Position numbers and translations under genes: made by a program
Part shown: piece by piece, positions 55,348 through 64,000 of the stretch
Layout: each line of letters starts with the position of its first letter
How positions within the stretch are numbered: the first letter of the stretch is position 1
The notes under the pieces: model-generated
Told to the model about the DNA's origin: nothing
Database searches by the model: none
The model's input: only the letters and a program-made list of their open reading frames with translations
NCBI GenBank assembly: GCA_004346645.1
Contig: SMDA01000006.1
Location: 46,052 to 110,051, forward strand
Length of the DNA: 64,000 nt
Origin: Gulbenkiania mobilis
Lineage (GTDB): Bacteria > Pseudomonadota > Gammaproteobacteria > Burkholderiales > Chromobacteriaceae
Direction of reading: 5' to 3'

Positions 55348-57312
55348 TCAGGGCAGTTGCGGGGCGTTCGGTTTGCTGGCAAAGACGGGCTTGAGCACTG
55401 CCGGATCCGGATGGTCGCGGTGCAAGGCGTCCGGATAGTAGCCCACATGTTTCACGCCCCAGCCATACAGCATCTTGATGGTGTCGGCCATTTCCTTGCT
55501 GGGCACGGGTTCGTTGTTGCGCCAGTCGATCGCCTGCAGTTCGAACACGGTCTTGCTCAGTCCTTTGGGGTATTCGGAAACGCGCTCGAAGATTTCCCGA
55601 TAGAAAGCCTTCGGGTCCTGTGCGTTCTCCATATAGGGCATGGCCATGATGGCAGTAAAATCGTAGTTGTTCAGCGAGTTTTCAAGCGCCTGCGAGTACC
55701 ACACTTCGGAGCGCGGATTGAGTGCCACGCTGGCGTAAAGGTTCCGTGCCGTCTTCAGGCCGGGATGGTCCTGTCGCACCACGTCCGCCAGTTCACGGGC
55801 GAAGTTGTCGAGCGCGTTGATCTTGAGAATTGTCCAGCGTCCAAGCAGGCTGTCGCTGGCACGGATCGCCTGTAGGTCCTGCGGCAGCCCCCAGGCCTTG
55901 TAGGTGGCCAGCGCCCAGGGGCTGGCATCCTCGTAGTCGGACAGGGTCACGTCGTCGTGGAACAGCAGCCCTTCAAAGGGCGCGGCACGGGCCAGGTCCT
56001 GGTAGATCTCGCGGATGGCCTGCCGGGCACGCGGCGAGAAGGGCGAAAGCCGCGGGTAGCCCATCGAGACATGGTTGGCCTTGTTGGGCTGTGTAACCAC
56101 TTTGTCGCCTGCTGCAGGATCCTTGGCCGGCAGCTCGAAGGCGAGCATCGGCATCCAGGCGTACAGGCGCTTCACCGGCGTGCGGGTGCGGATCTGCCAG
56201 GCTACACGGTTGAAGAGGTCAGCACGCATCGGCAGGTGGCGATTGGGGAAGTAAACGGCATCGGCTGCGCCGTTGCCGTCGGGGTCGGCATAAGCCTGCA
56301 GGTAGACAGTGTTGACGCCCATGGCAACAATGCGGTCGAGCAGATGGCCGAGGTTGCGCTCCTGTTGGGCCGGGTCCGGGTCATAGATGTAGTCCAGGTC
56401 GACATGCATGATCTTGGCCGGACGATCGTTATCGGTCAGGCCTGCGTCGCGGATTTCCAGCTCGTTGCGCAGGTCCCAAAGCGTGTAGCCGCTTTCGATC
56501 AGGACACGGCGCAGCCCGGTCAGTGGGGTATGGCTGTCGTTGGGGCCGTCGTCCAGGGTGAAGCCGACCGGCATGCCCAACTGCTGGGCGGCAGCCACGG
56601 TGGTGGTGTTGTAGCTGCCGTAGGGCCAGGCAATGGCTCGGGGGCGCTGACCGGTGTGCCGGTAAAGCACTTCATTGTTGTGGCGCAGGTCGTCCAGCAC
56701 GCGCTGCCGGTAGACGGCCTCGTTCTCATAGTGCTTCTGGTCGGTCAGATAGCGGCGCGTGGTGGCGGCTGGCTCCATGTTGCCCTGGGGGTTGGCGCGG
56801 ATGCCTTCATGCATGGAGTGGCTGTGGCTGGCCACCTCGACCAGTCCGCTTTCGGTCATTTCCTTGATTTGCGCCCACGACAGCAGGTCGCTGCGGGGTA
56901 CTGCCTTGCCGTCGAAGCTGACGGTGCCGCTTTCCGGTTCCAGCCACTTGCCCACCAGGGCAATTACCGCGGGGGCGTGAAAGAGCTTCAGCGTAGGGTA
57001 GGCGTGGTCATACACAGAACGGTAGCCGTCGTCGAAGGTCAACAGCACGGCCTTGGGGGGAAGGGGTTTCTTGCCCTGGCGATCGGCAATCACATCCCCC
57101 AGGCCGACGAAGTGGTAACCGTTGTTCTTGAGCCAGTCCATCTGGCGGACGAAGTTGGTCGGGGAGACCGCATAATCCGGAACCAGGGCCTGATTCTTCT
57201 CGGCGATTTCGTGGTAGCTGAGGATGGTCAGTTTGGCGGGCGCGGCCAGTGCGCAGGCGGCCACGAACTGCAGCGCAATGGCCAGCAGCAGGGAACGTAA
57301 ACGTTTCGTCAT
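55348..57312 (-). CDS. pgaB: Poly-N-acetylglucosamine N-deacetylase PgaB
   Basis: PgaB partly deacetylates the polymer in the periplasm and helps it leave the cell. The 654-residue protein has a signal peptide ending LQFVAACALAAP, possibly with a lipid-anchor cysteine. Next comes a polysaccharide-deacetylase domain with ILSYHEI, LLTFDDGY and ASHSHSMHEG, then the C-terminal hydrolase-like domain with VDLDYIYDPDPAQQERN and FHDDVTLSDYED. It is the first gene of pgaBCD. The outer-membrane porin gene pgaA, usually upstream, is not here. Confidence 0.93.
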   Translation of the reverse strand: MTKRLRSLLLAIALQFVAACALAAPAKLTILSYHEIAEKNQALVPDYAVSPTNFVRQMDWLKNNGYHFVGLGDVIADRQGKKPLPPKAVLLTFDDGYRSVYDHAYPTLKLFHAPAVIALVGKWLEPESGTVSFDGKAVPRSDLLSWAQIKEMTESGLVEVASHSHSMHEGIRANPQGNMEPAATTRRYLTDQKHYENEAVYRQRVLDDLRHNNEVLYRHTGQRPRAIAWPYGSYNTTTVAAAQQLGMPVGFTLDDGPNDSHTPLTGLRRVLIESGYTLWDLRNELEIRDAGLTDNDRPAKIMHVDLDYIYDPDPAQQERNLGHLLDRIVAMGVNTVYLQAYADPDGNGAADAVYFPNRHLPMRADLFNRVAWQIRTRTPVKRLYAWMPMLAFELPAKDPAAGDKVVTQPNKANHVSMGYPRLSPFSPRARQAIREIYQDLARAAPFEGLLFHDDVTLSDYEDASPWALATYKAWGLPQDLQAIRASDSLLGRWTILKINALDNFARELADVVRQDHPGLKTARNLYASVALNPRSEVWYSQALENSLNNYDFTAIMAMPYMENAQDPKAFYREIFERVSEYPKGLSKTVFELQAIDWRNNEPVPSKEMADTIKMLYGWGVKHVGYYPDALHRDHPDPAVLKPVFASKPNAPQLP

Positions 57313-57540
57313 TGCAAGTATTCGGTGGGTCCAGGATGGGGCGGCGGACCGGGCCGCTCCAGGGGTGTAACAGGGCCTGCCGCGTTGCGGGCGGGCCGGG
57401 CTGCGATTCTAGCAGGCTTGTCGCTGGTGCAGCGCAATAAAGCGGGCTAACCGGCAGGCCACCATCGTCTTGTGTTGCAAAACCCGCCAGCGTGCGCCCG
57501 GTCCGTGCTGCTGGCCGTGGGTTTACCCTTGCCTAACGCA

Positions 57541-57580
57541 TGAAAAAGAAAAAGGTGGACATCGGTCCACCTTGTTTTTC
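57541..57580 (-). terminator. Terminator of glnB
   Basis: On the minus strand AAGGTGGAC, a CGAT loop and GTCCACCTT are followed by TTTCTTTTTC. An uptake-like CTTCGGCCAACC word (57580-57591) stands directly between it and the glnB stop. Confidence 0.88.
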
Positions 57581-57599
57581 TTCGGCCAACCTGCCTGGT

Positions 57600-57956
<357 letters not shown>

Positions 57957-58008
57957 TCACCTTATGCGCCGTCGATTGTCGCCTGTAGGACGAAACCTTG
58001 GAACGGCC

Positions 58009-58037
58009 TTAATTTTCAAGGGGGTTTGCTGTATTAT
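58009..58037 (+). promoter_or_regulatory. Possible promoter of purL
   Basis: TATTAT at 58032-58037 is a good -10 box with a weak TTAATT at 58009-58014 and 17-base spacing. It overlaps an in-frame ATG at 58036, which argues that translation starts later, at 58072. Confidence 0.45.
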
Positions 58038-58071
58038 GACGCGCTTTGATGATACTTGTCGCGGGTGTCGA

Positions 58072-61000
58072 ATGTCGCACATTCTCAAGCTGCGGGGCGG
58101 AGTTGCTCTGTCCCGGTTCCGTCTCGATAAACTTCAGGAGCGCGCACGCGAAGCCGGCCTGCCGGAGCTGGCCATTGCCAGCGAGTACTGGCACTTTGCC
58201 GAATGCACGCGTGCCTTGGCCCCGGAAGAGCAGGCGGTACTGGACAAGCTGCTGACCTACGGCGAAGCGCCTCTGATCACCGTGCCCACCGGCGAGATGT
58301 TCCTGGTGACCCCTCGCCTGGGTACGCTCTCGCCCTGGGCCTCCAAGGCGACCGACATTGCCGTGCATTGCGGCCTGGAGGCCGTGGCGCGCATCGAGCG
58401 CGGCATCGCTTACCACGTCACCCCGACCCGGCCGCTGTCCGACGCGGAGCGGCGCGTGTTGACGGGCCTGCTGCACGACCGCATGACGGAAACGGTGCTG
58501 GCTTCCCTGGACGATGCCGATCGCCTCTTCACCCACATCGATCCGCAGCCGATGTCTACCGTGGACATCCTCGGCGGTGGACGTGCGGCACTGGCTTCGG
58601 CCAACCTTTCGCTGGGCCTGGCCCTGTCCGAGGACGAGATCGACTACCTGGTCGAGAACTTCCAGCGCCTGGGCCGCAATCCCAGCGACGTCGAACTGAT
58701 GATGTTCGCGCAGGCCAACTCCGAGCATTGCCGCCACAAAATCTTCAACGCCGAGTTCGTGATCGACGGCGAGAAGATGGCCAAGTCCCTGTTCCGCATG
58801 ATCCGTGACACCCACGACGCCCACCCGCAGGGCACGCTGGTGGCCTACAAGGACAACGCCTCGGTCATCGAAGGCGGCTTCATCGACCGCTTCTACCCGA
58901 CCCCGGGCAGTCATGTCTACGGCTACACCACCGAGCCGACGCACATCCTGATGAAGGTGGAAACCCACAACCACCCGACGGCCATCTCGCCCTTCCCGGG
59001 CGCCTCCACCGGCTCCGGCGGCGAGATCCGCGACGAGGGGGCCACCGGGCGTGGCTCGCGCCCCAAGGCAGGCCTGACCGGCTTTTCGGTGTCCAACCTC
59101 AACATTCCCGGCTTCAGGCAGCCTTGGGAGACTTACAGTGATACCCAGGCCGAGTACGGTCGCCCCGGTCGTATCGCCTCCGCCCTGGAAATCATGCTCG
59201 AGGGGCCGATCGGCGGCGCCGCCTTCAACAATGAATTCGGACGTCCCAACCTTGCCGGTTACTTCCGCACCTTCGAGGAAGTGGTCGACGGCGAAATGCG
59301 CGGTTATCACAAGCCGATCATGCTCGCCGGCGGCGTGGGAAACATTCAGCAGCAGCAGATCCACAAGAACGAGATCCCGGAAGGCGCACTACTGATCCAG
59401 CTGGGCGGCCCCGGGCTGCTGATCGGCCTGGGCGGGGGGGCGGCCTCCTCGATGGACACCGGCGCCAACAGCGAGAATCTGGACTTCGACTCTGTGCAAC
59501 GGGGGAACCCGGAAATTCAGCGCCGCTGCCAGGAAGTGATCGACCGCTGCTGGCAGATGGGCGAACACAACCCGATCCAATCGATTCATGACGTCGGCGC
59601 GGGCGGCCTGTCGAATGCTTTCCCCGAGCTGGTGAACGATGCCGGCCGTGGCGCCATCTTCGAGCTGCGCAAAGTGCATCTCGAGGAAAAGGGCATGAGC
59701 CCGATGCAGATCTGGTCCAACGAGTCGCAGGAACGTTATGTCCTGGCCATCCTGCCAGACGATCTCGACACCTTCCGAGCCCTGTGTGAGCGCGAGCGCT
59801 GCCCGTTCGCCGTGCTCGGCGTGGCTACCGACGACGGCCACCTGCAAGTGCGTGACGACGTGTTCGATAACAAACCGGTGGACATGCCGCTGGAAGTGCT
59901 GCTGGGCAAGCCACCGCGCATGACCCGCGACGTGACCACGGTGACGCCGGAGTTCCGGGTGTTCGACGCCTCGCGCTTCCCGCTCAAGGAAACCGCCTAC
60001 CGTGTGCTGCGCCTGCCGTCGGTGGCCGACAAGAGCTTTCTGATCACCATCGGCGACCGCACCGTGGGTGGCATGACCGCACGCGACCAGATGGTGGGCC
60101 GCTGGCAGGTACCGGTTGCAGATGTGGCCGTAACCGCCATGGGTTTCAACTCCTATCGTGGCGAAGCCATGGCCGTGGGCGAACGCACCCCCGCCGCACT
60201 GTTTAATGCGCCTGCATCCGGCCGCATGGCGGTTGGCGAGGCGCTGACCAATCTGGCAGCCGCCTATGTCGGCCACATTGAAAATGCGAAGCTTTCGGCC
60301 AACTGGATGGCTGCTGCCGGTCATCCGGGCGAGGATGCCAACCTCTATCGCACCGTGGAGGCGGTTTCCACGTTCTGCCAGGAAATCGGCGTCAGCATCC
60401 CGGTGGGCAAGGATTCGCTGTCGATGAAGACGGTATGGGAAGAGGCCGGAGAGAAGAAGGCGGTGACGGCGCCGCTGTCGCTGATCATTTCCGCCTTCGC
60501 TCCTGTTGAAGACGTACGCAAGACAGTGACGCCGGCACTGGTGGAAGACAAGGATACTGACCTGATCCTGATCGACCTGGGCTACGGCCGCTGCCGTCTG
60601 GCAGGCTCCGCCTACGCTCAGGTATGGAAGTGGATGAACGGGCGCACACCGGACATCGAGAGTCCCAGCCAGCTTGTCACCTTCTTCAATACCATCCAGA
60701 CGCTGCTGCGCGACAACCTGCTGCTGGCCTACCACGACCGCTCCGACGGTGGTCTCTTCACCACCTTGGCCGAAATGATGTTCGCGGGCCACGTGGGGGT
60801 TTCCATTGACCTGCAGGAGCTGGTCGTTGAACGCCGCAACACCCAGCGCATCATCGATGATTTTGTGCAGCCGACGCCGGACGCGGCGACCCATGCGCGC
60901 ATCATGCGCGTGCTCTTCAATGAAGAACTTGGGGCCGTACTGCAGGTTAAGAAGGCCGACACTGCCGAGGTGATCGCCCGCTTCATGAAGGCCGGCATCG

Positions 61001-62028
61001 GGCGCGAGCTCTTCGTGCTGGGCAAGGTCAACAGTAAAGACCGCTTCATCATCAAGCACAAGGGTGTCGAGCTCTTCAACGAGTCGCGTATCGACCTGCA
61101 TCGTGCCTGGTCGGAAACCAGCTACCGCATGCAACGCTTGCGAGACAATCCGGCCGGCGCCGACAGCGAATACGCACTGCTGTCCGACCCCAAGGCGCGT
61201 GGGCTGTTCGCCGAGCTGAGCTTCAACGTCAACGAGAACCCGGCTGCGCCTTTCGTTACCACCGGGGCCCGCCCGCGGGTGGCGATCCTGCGCGAGCAGG
61301 GCGTCAATGGCCAGATCGAGATGGGTGCCGCCTTCGACCGTGCGGGCTTTGAAGCGGTGGACGTGCACATGAGCGACGTGATCGCCGGGCGTGTGTCGCT
61401 GGCCGATTTCAAAGGACTGGCGGCCTGCGGCGGCTTCAGCTACGGCGATGTGCTGGGGGCCGGCGAGGGCTGGGCGAAGAGCATTCTCTTCAACCCGCGT
61501 GCCCGGACCGAGTTCGAGGCCTTCTTCGGGCGCAAAGACACTTTCGCCTTGGGGGTGTGTAACGGTTGTCAGATGATGTCCAACCTGTCGGGCATCATCC
61601 CGGGGGCGGAGCACTGGCCAAAATTCCATCGCAATGCCTCGGAGCAGTTCGAGGCACGGTTCAGCATGGTGGAAGTGCCCGCCTCGCCGTCGATCTTCCT
61701 TGCCGACATGGCAGGCAGCCGTCTGCCGGTGGTGGTGAGCCACGGCGAGGGTCGTGCGGTGTTTGCGGCTGGGGCGCAGGAGAAGGCACTGGTAGCGTTG
61801 CGCTACATTGATGGGGCGGGGCAGCCGACAGAAACCTACCCGCTCAACCCCAATGGCTCGCCGGCGGGGATTACCGGGGTGACCACAGAGGATGGCCGTT
61901 TCACCATCATGATGCCGCATCCGGAGCGGGTGTTCCGTACCGTTCTCAACAGCTGGCATCCTGAGGGCTGGGGCGAAAACGGGGCCTGGTTCCGCATGTT
62001 CGCATCCGCCCGCCGCTGGGTGGGTTGA
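58072..62028 (+). CDS. purL: Phosphoribosylformylglycinamidine synthase
   Basis: PurL makes FGAM from FGAR, ATP and glutamine in purine synthesis. The 1318-residue protein is the large single-chain form: N-terminal domain, FGAM synthase with two AIRS-like halves ([37 protein letters not shown] split, and [10 protein letters not shown]), and a C-terminal glutaminase with the nucleophile in GVCNGCQMM near residue 1163 and the His in [17 protein letters not shown] at 58072 is the normal start. One CTTCGGCCAACC (58595-58606) and two near-matches lie within. Confidence 0.97.
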   Translation: MSHILKLRGGVALSRFRLDKLQERAREAGLPELAIASEYWHFAECTRALAPEEQAVLDKLLTYGEAPLITVPTGEMFLVTPRLGTLSPWASKATDIAVHCGLEAVARIERGIAYHVTPTRPLSDAERRVLTGLLHDRMTETVLASLDDADRLFTHIDPQPMSTVDILGGGRAALASANLSLGLALSEDEIDYLVENFQRLGRNPSDVELMMFAQANSEHCRHKIFNAEFVIDGEKMAKSLFRMIRDTHDAHPQGTLVAYKDNASVIEGGFIDRFYPTPGSHVYGYTTEPTHILMKVETHNHPTAISPFPGASTGSGGEIRDEGATGRGSRPKAGLTGFSVSNLNIPGFRQPWETYSDTQAEYGRPGRIASALEIMLEGPIGGAAFNNEFGRPNLAGYFRTFEEVVDGEMRGYHKPIMLAGGVGNIQQQQIHKNEIPEGALLIQLGGPGLLIGLGGGAASSMDTGANSENLDFDSVQRGNPEIQRRCQEVIDRCWQMGEHNPIQSIHDVGAGGLSNAFPELVNDAGRGAIFELRKVHLEEKGMSPMQIWSNESQERYVLAILPDDLDTFRALCERERCPFAVLGVATDDGHLQVRDDVFDNKPVDMPLEVLLGKPPRMTRDVTTVTPEFRVFDASRFPLKETAYRVLRLPSVADKSFLITIGDRTVGGMTARDQMVGRWQVPVADVAVTAMGFNSYRGEAMAVGERTPAALFNAPASGRMAVGEALTNLAAAYVGHIENAKLSANWMAAAGHPGEDANLYRTVEAVSTFCQEIGVSIPVGKDSLSMKTVWEEAGEKKAVTAPLSLIISAFAPVEDVRKTVTPALVEDKDTDLILIDLGYGRCRLAGSAYAQVWKWMNGRTPDIESPSQLVTFFNTIQTLLRDNLLLAYHDRSDGGLFTTLAEMMFAGHVGVSIDLQELVVERRNTQRIIDDFVQPTPDAATHARIMRVLFNEELGAVLQVKKADTAEVIARFMKAGIGRELFVLGKVNSKDRFIIKHKGVELFNESRIDLHRAWSETSYRMQRLRDNPAGADSEYALLSDPKARGLFAELSFNVNENPAAPFVTTGARPRVAILREQGVNGQIEMGAAFDRAGFEAVDVHMSDVIAGRVSLADFKGLAACGGFSYGDVLGAGEGWAKSILFNPRARTEFEAFFGRKDTFALGVCNGCQMMSNLSGIIPGAEHWPKFHRNASEQFEARFSMVEVPASPSIFLADMAGSRLPVVVSHGEGRAVFAAGAQEKALVALRYIDGAGQPTETYPLNPNGSPAGITGVTTEDGRFTIMMPHPERVFRTVLNSWHPEGWGENGAWFRMFASARRWVG

Positions 62029-62050
62029 GCTGGTTCGGTAGGTTACAAAA

Positions 62051-62077
62051 ACGGGCGCCAGGGCGCCCGTTTTTTAT
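62051..62077 (+). terminator. Terminator of purL
   Basis: ACGGGCGCC, an AGG loop and GCGCCCGT are followed by TTTTT. Confidence 0.92.
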
Positions 62078-62094
62078 GGCCCCGCCTGAGAAGG

Positions 62095-62523
62095 CTAGTG
62101 GTCCGCGGCCGCAGCATAAAGGTTGCGCGGTCCGAAGGCGCCGGGAAGTAGCGCTTCCAGCGTGGTGTCGATATGGTCCGGTCCGTCGCAAATGGCACGA
62201 ACCGCCATGGCAGGTCCAAATTCATTGAGCACCTGACGGCAGGCGCCGCAGGGCGGGGTGGGCGTGGCGGTGGGAGTGTAGATGCAAACGGCTACGATTT
62301 CGTCCATGCCGCCGTTGATACGGGCCGAGAATACTGCAGTGCGTTCGGCGCAATTGGTCACCCCGTAGGCCGCATTTTCGATGTTGCATCCGGGAAAGAG
62401 GCGCCCGTCACGCGTGAGTACGGCGGCCCCCACGGCAAACCGGCTGTAGGGCACGTAGGCCAGACGGGCTGCGTCCCGGGCGGCCTGTTCGAGCGCTGTC
62501 CATTGTTCAGGCGTAGGCATCAT
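62095..62523 (-). CDS. cdd: Cytidine deaminase
   Basis: Cdd deaminates cytidine and deoxycytidine to uridine forms in pyrimidine salvage. The 142-residue protein is the short, tetrameric type, with the substrate-binding AVGAAVLTRDGRLFPGCNIENAA (split) and the zinc site CAERTA (Cys and catalytic Glu) plus PPCGACRQ (two Cys). AAGGA lies 6 bases before the first of two tandem ATG codons (62523 and 62520). Confidence 0.94.
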   Translation of the reverse strand: MMPTPEQWTALEQAARDAARLAYVPYSRFAVGAAVLTRDGRLFPGCNIENAAYGVTNCAERTAVFSARINGGMDEIVAVCIYTPTATPTPPCGACRQVLNEFGPAMAVRAICDGPDHIDTTLEALLPGAFGPRNLYAAAADH

Positions 62524-62682
62524 GTCGTCCTTGTATGCTGGGAGGCGGATGGTGCGCGCTGCCTTTGGCAAGGTCAATACATCGGCGGTGATATTTCGAA
62601 TTCATAATACATTTCCATAGAATAACCATATGGGTTGGCAGGGTTTCATGGTATTGTTCGGCATTGTCTTAGCCGCGCACAC

Positions 62683-62696
62683 TTGACTCAAATCAA
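62683..62696. promoter_or_regulatory. FNR-like site upstream of the globin sensor gene
   Basis: TTGACTCAAATCAA matches the FNR/ANR consensus TTGATNNNNATCAA at nine of ten fixed positions, 45 bases before the start of the sensor gene. Oxygen control would fit a haem-based sensor. Confidence 0.5.
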
Positions 62697-62740
62697 TTTG
62701 CGTGCATTGCCGCCCTTGGCGGTCCTTGACTGAACAACGC

Positions 62741-64000
62741 ATGAGCATCCAATCCCTGCCACCGCTCGAATCCCTATGCCGTTATGTCGGTTTGCGTGCA
62801 CAGCATCTGGCGCTGCTCGCCGAGCATGCCGAACAGCTGCTGGGCAACCCCGATGCGCTGGGCAAGACTTTCTATTGGTATCTCCTCAAGAACACTGAGA
62901 CTGCCGACTCGCTGCTGGCCCTACCGTCCGAGCGGCTGAACGGACTGGTAACCTCCCAGGTGCGCTACTTCGGCGCCTTGCTGCGGCAGCCGCTGGACGT
63001 GGCGCAGGCAGAGCGGGTACGGGCCTTGGGCGCGCTCCATCACCGGCTGGGGATTAGCATGGTGTGGATGACCGGAGCATACGAGCGTTATCTCATCCAT
63101 ACCCAAGAGCGGATCGAGGACCTGGACCTGCCTCCGCCCTCGCGCCGGCTTCTGGAGGAGGCGGTACGCAAGCGGGTGCTGGTGGACATGATGCTGCAAC
63201 TGCAGGGTTACCAGCGTGGCCTAGACAGCTACGCCGAGGCCCAGCAGCAGTATCTACGTTCCATGTCACGGCTGTATGCGCTTTCCAGCAGTGTCAGTCT
63301 GGCGATCGTGCATGCGACCGACCGACGCGCCCTGTTCGATGCCATCTGTCGGGTATGCATCGAAGAAGGCGGATTCCGCTACGCGATGATCGGCTGGGTG
63401 GACGAGGCCAGCGAGCTCGTAGAACCGGTCTCCGCCGCCGGCGCCGACCTTGGCGACTTTGCCGACCGGATCCATGTGTCGCTCCGGGCCGATACGGCCT
63501 TCGGCCAAGGGCCGACCGGGCGTGCGCTGCGTTCGGGTCAGATCGAGGTGGTCAATAACGTCTGTGAGGACAGCTCGCTGGAGCCGTGGCGGCCATTGCT
63601 GGAGGCGCAGGGCATCGGCAGCATGCTGGTGGCGCCGCTGATGCTGCACGGACGGGCCGCCGCTTCGCTCGCCGTCTATGCGCACGAGCCCGATTTCTTC
63701 GATACCTCCAAGCGGCAGCTGATGGCCACACTGGCCAGCGAGATCGGCCATGCTCTGGAGCGCTTGGACGCAGTGGAGCGCAGCACGCGCGCCGAACAGA
63801 AGGTGGCCTACCTGACCAGCTACGATGCGCTGACGGGTCTGCCGAACCGGCAGCTGATGCTGGATCGTATCGACCAGTTGCTGATGTATGTGCACGAAGG
63901 CCACGAAGTGGTGGTACTCACATTGGTCGTCGAAGGCTTTGACGAGATCAATGCCCGGATCGGTCATGCCCGCGGCGACATGGTGCTGTGCGAAGTGGCC
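62741..64000 (+). CDS. Globin-coupled sensor with GAF and GGDEF domains (5' part; runs off the window)
   Basis: The frame is open from the ATG at 62741 to the window end (420 codons seen). Residues about 10-165 resemble the protoglobin sensor fold, with FYWYLLKNTETADSLL and a proximal-histidine region ALHHRLGISMVW near residue 100. A GAF-like domain follows (VSLAIVHATDRRALFDAICR at its start, GIGSMLVAPLML). At about residue 362 a diguanylate cyclase domain begins (YDALTGLPNRQLMLDRID). The GG(D/E)EF active site lies beyond the window, so activity cannot be judged. An EAL domain may follow. Confidence 0.85.
   Translation, partial: MSIQSLPPLESLCRYVGLRAQHLALLAEHAEQLLGNPDALGKTFYWYLLKNTETADSLLALPSERLNGLVTSQVRYFGALLRQPLDVAQAERVRALGALHHRLGISMVWMTGAYERYLIHTQERIEDLDLPPPSRRLLEEAVRKRVLVDMMLQLQGYQRGLDSYAEAQQQYLRSMSRLYALSSSVSLAIVHATDRRALFDAICRVCIEEGGFRYAMIGWVDEASELVEPVSAAGADLGDFADRIHVSLRADTAFGQGPTGRALRSGQIEVVNNVCEDSSLEPWRPLLEAQGIGSMLVAPLMLHGRAAASLAVYAHEPDFFDTSKRQLMATLASEIGHALERLDAVERSTRAEQKVAYLTSYDALTGLPNRQLMLDRIDQLLMYVHEGHEVVVLTLVVEGFDEINARIGHARGDMVLCEVA

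Noticed and set aside
59389..61959. An 856-residue minus-strand frame
   Set aside because: It is the complement of purL and has the histidine/valine-rich composition typical of antisense frames.

Overview
The window is bacterial chromosome of high GC content. Gene content and order suggest a betaproteobacterium, most likely in or near the Neisseriales. The supporting signs are tRNA-Leu, tig, clpP, clpX and lon followed by hupB, tRNA-Val, tRNA-Asp and ppiD, an rluD/bamD(comL) head-to-head pair, and NrdAB and Fe-SOD proteins of the betaproteobacterial type. The assignment is inference from family knowledge, not a database result.

Layout. 1-283: a tandem tRNA-Val/tRNA-Asp array on the minus strand. 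511-2788: accA overlapping tilS. 2854-3546: a BAX-inhibitor-like membrane protein, then tRNA-Leu and a stretch that may encode a structured RNA. 4326-12737: a protein-quality block (tig, clpP, clpX, lon, hupB, two tRNAs, ppiD). 12826-16025: sodB, dnaB, a thioredoxin-like ferredoxin and a hydrolase. 16109-24541: housekeeping and conserved unknown genes (rnk, map, an exported dienelactone-hydrolase-like protein, DUF1003, ppnP, an acyltransferase, a GST, a DUF962 protein, a Q-rich exported protein and a frameshifted YbaK-like gene). 24969-28719: glutathione-dependent formaldehyde detoxification (LysR, frmA, frmB) and an HD hydrolase. 28942-34881: ankyrin protein, nitroreductase, LysR, an RlmN/Cfr-family radical-SAM methylase, an efflux pump and its LysR. 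34997-39633: sbcDC. 40452-41723: a protein made of three fused RidA domains. 41853-46364: an accessory islet with an XRE-cupin regulator, a B3/4 protein, a broken LysE exporter, a PaiB-like flavoprotein, a decayed IS3-family element and what looks like the end of a second, IS21-like element. 46365-50499: nrdB and nrdA. 50873-53487: pgeF, rluD, bamD. 53572-57312: pgaB, pgaC and pgaD for an exported poly-N-acetylglucosamine, with no pgaA beside them. 57600-64000: glnB, purL, cdd and the start of a globin-GAF-GGDEF sensor that runs off the window.

The most striking signal is not a gene. A 12-base word, GGTTGGCCGAAR, occurs 21 times exactly in either orientation, and its 9-base core TTGGCCGAA occurs about 29 times. 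It sits in genes in several reading frames, is over-represented just after stop codons, twice forms inverted pairs between genes, and is absent from about 39.9 to 47.5 kb, which includes the foreign-looking islet. This is how the DNA uptake sequences of the Neisseriaceae behave, but the word is not one of the dialects I know. I propose it as a candidate uptake signal or similar genome-wide DNA motif.
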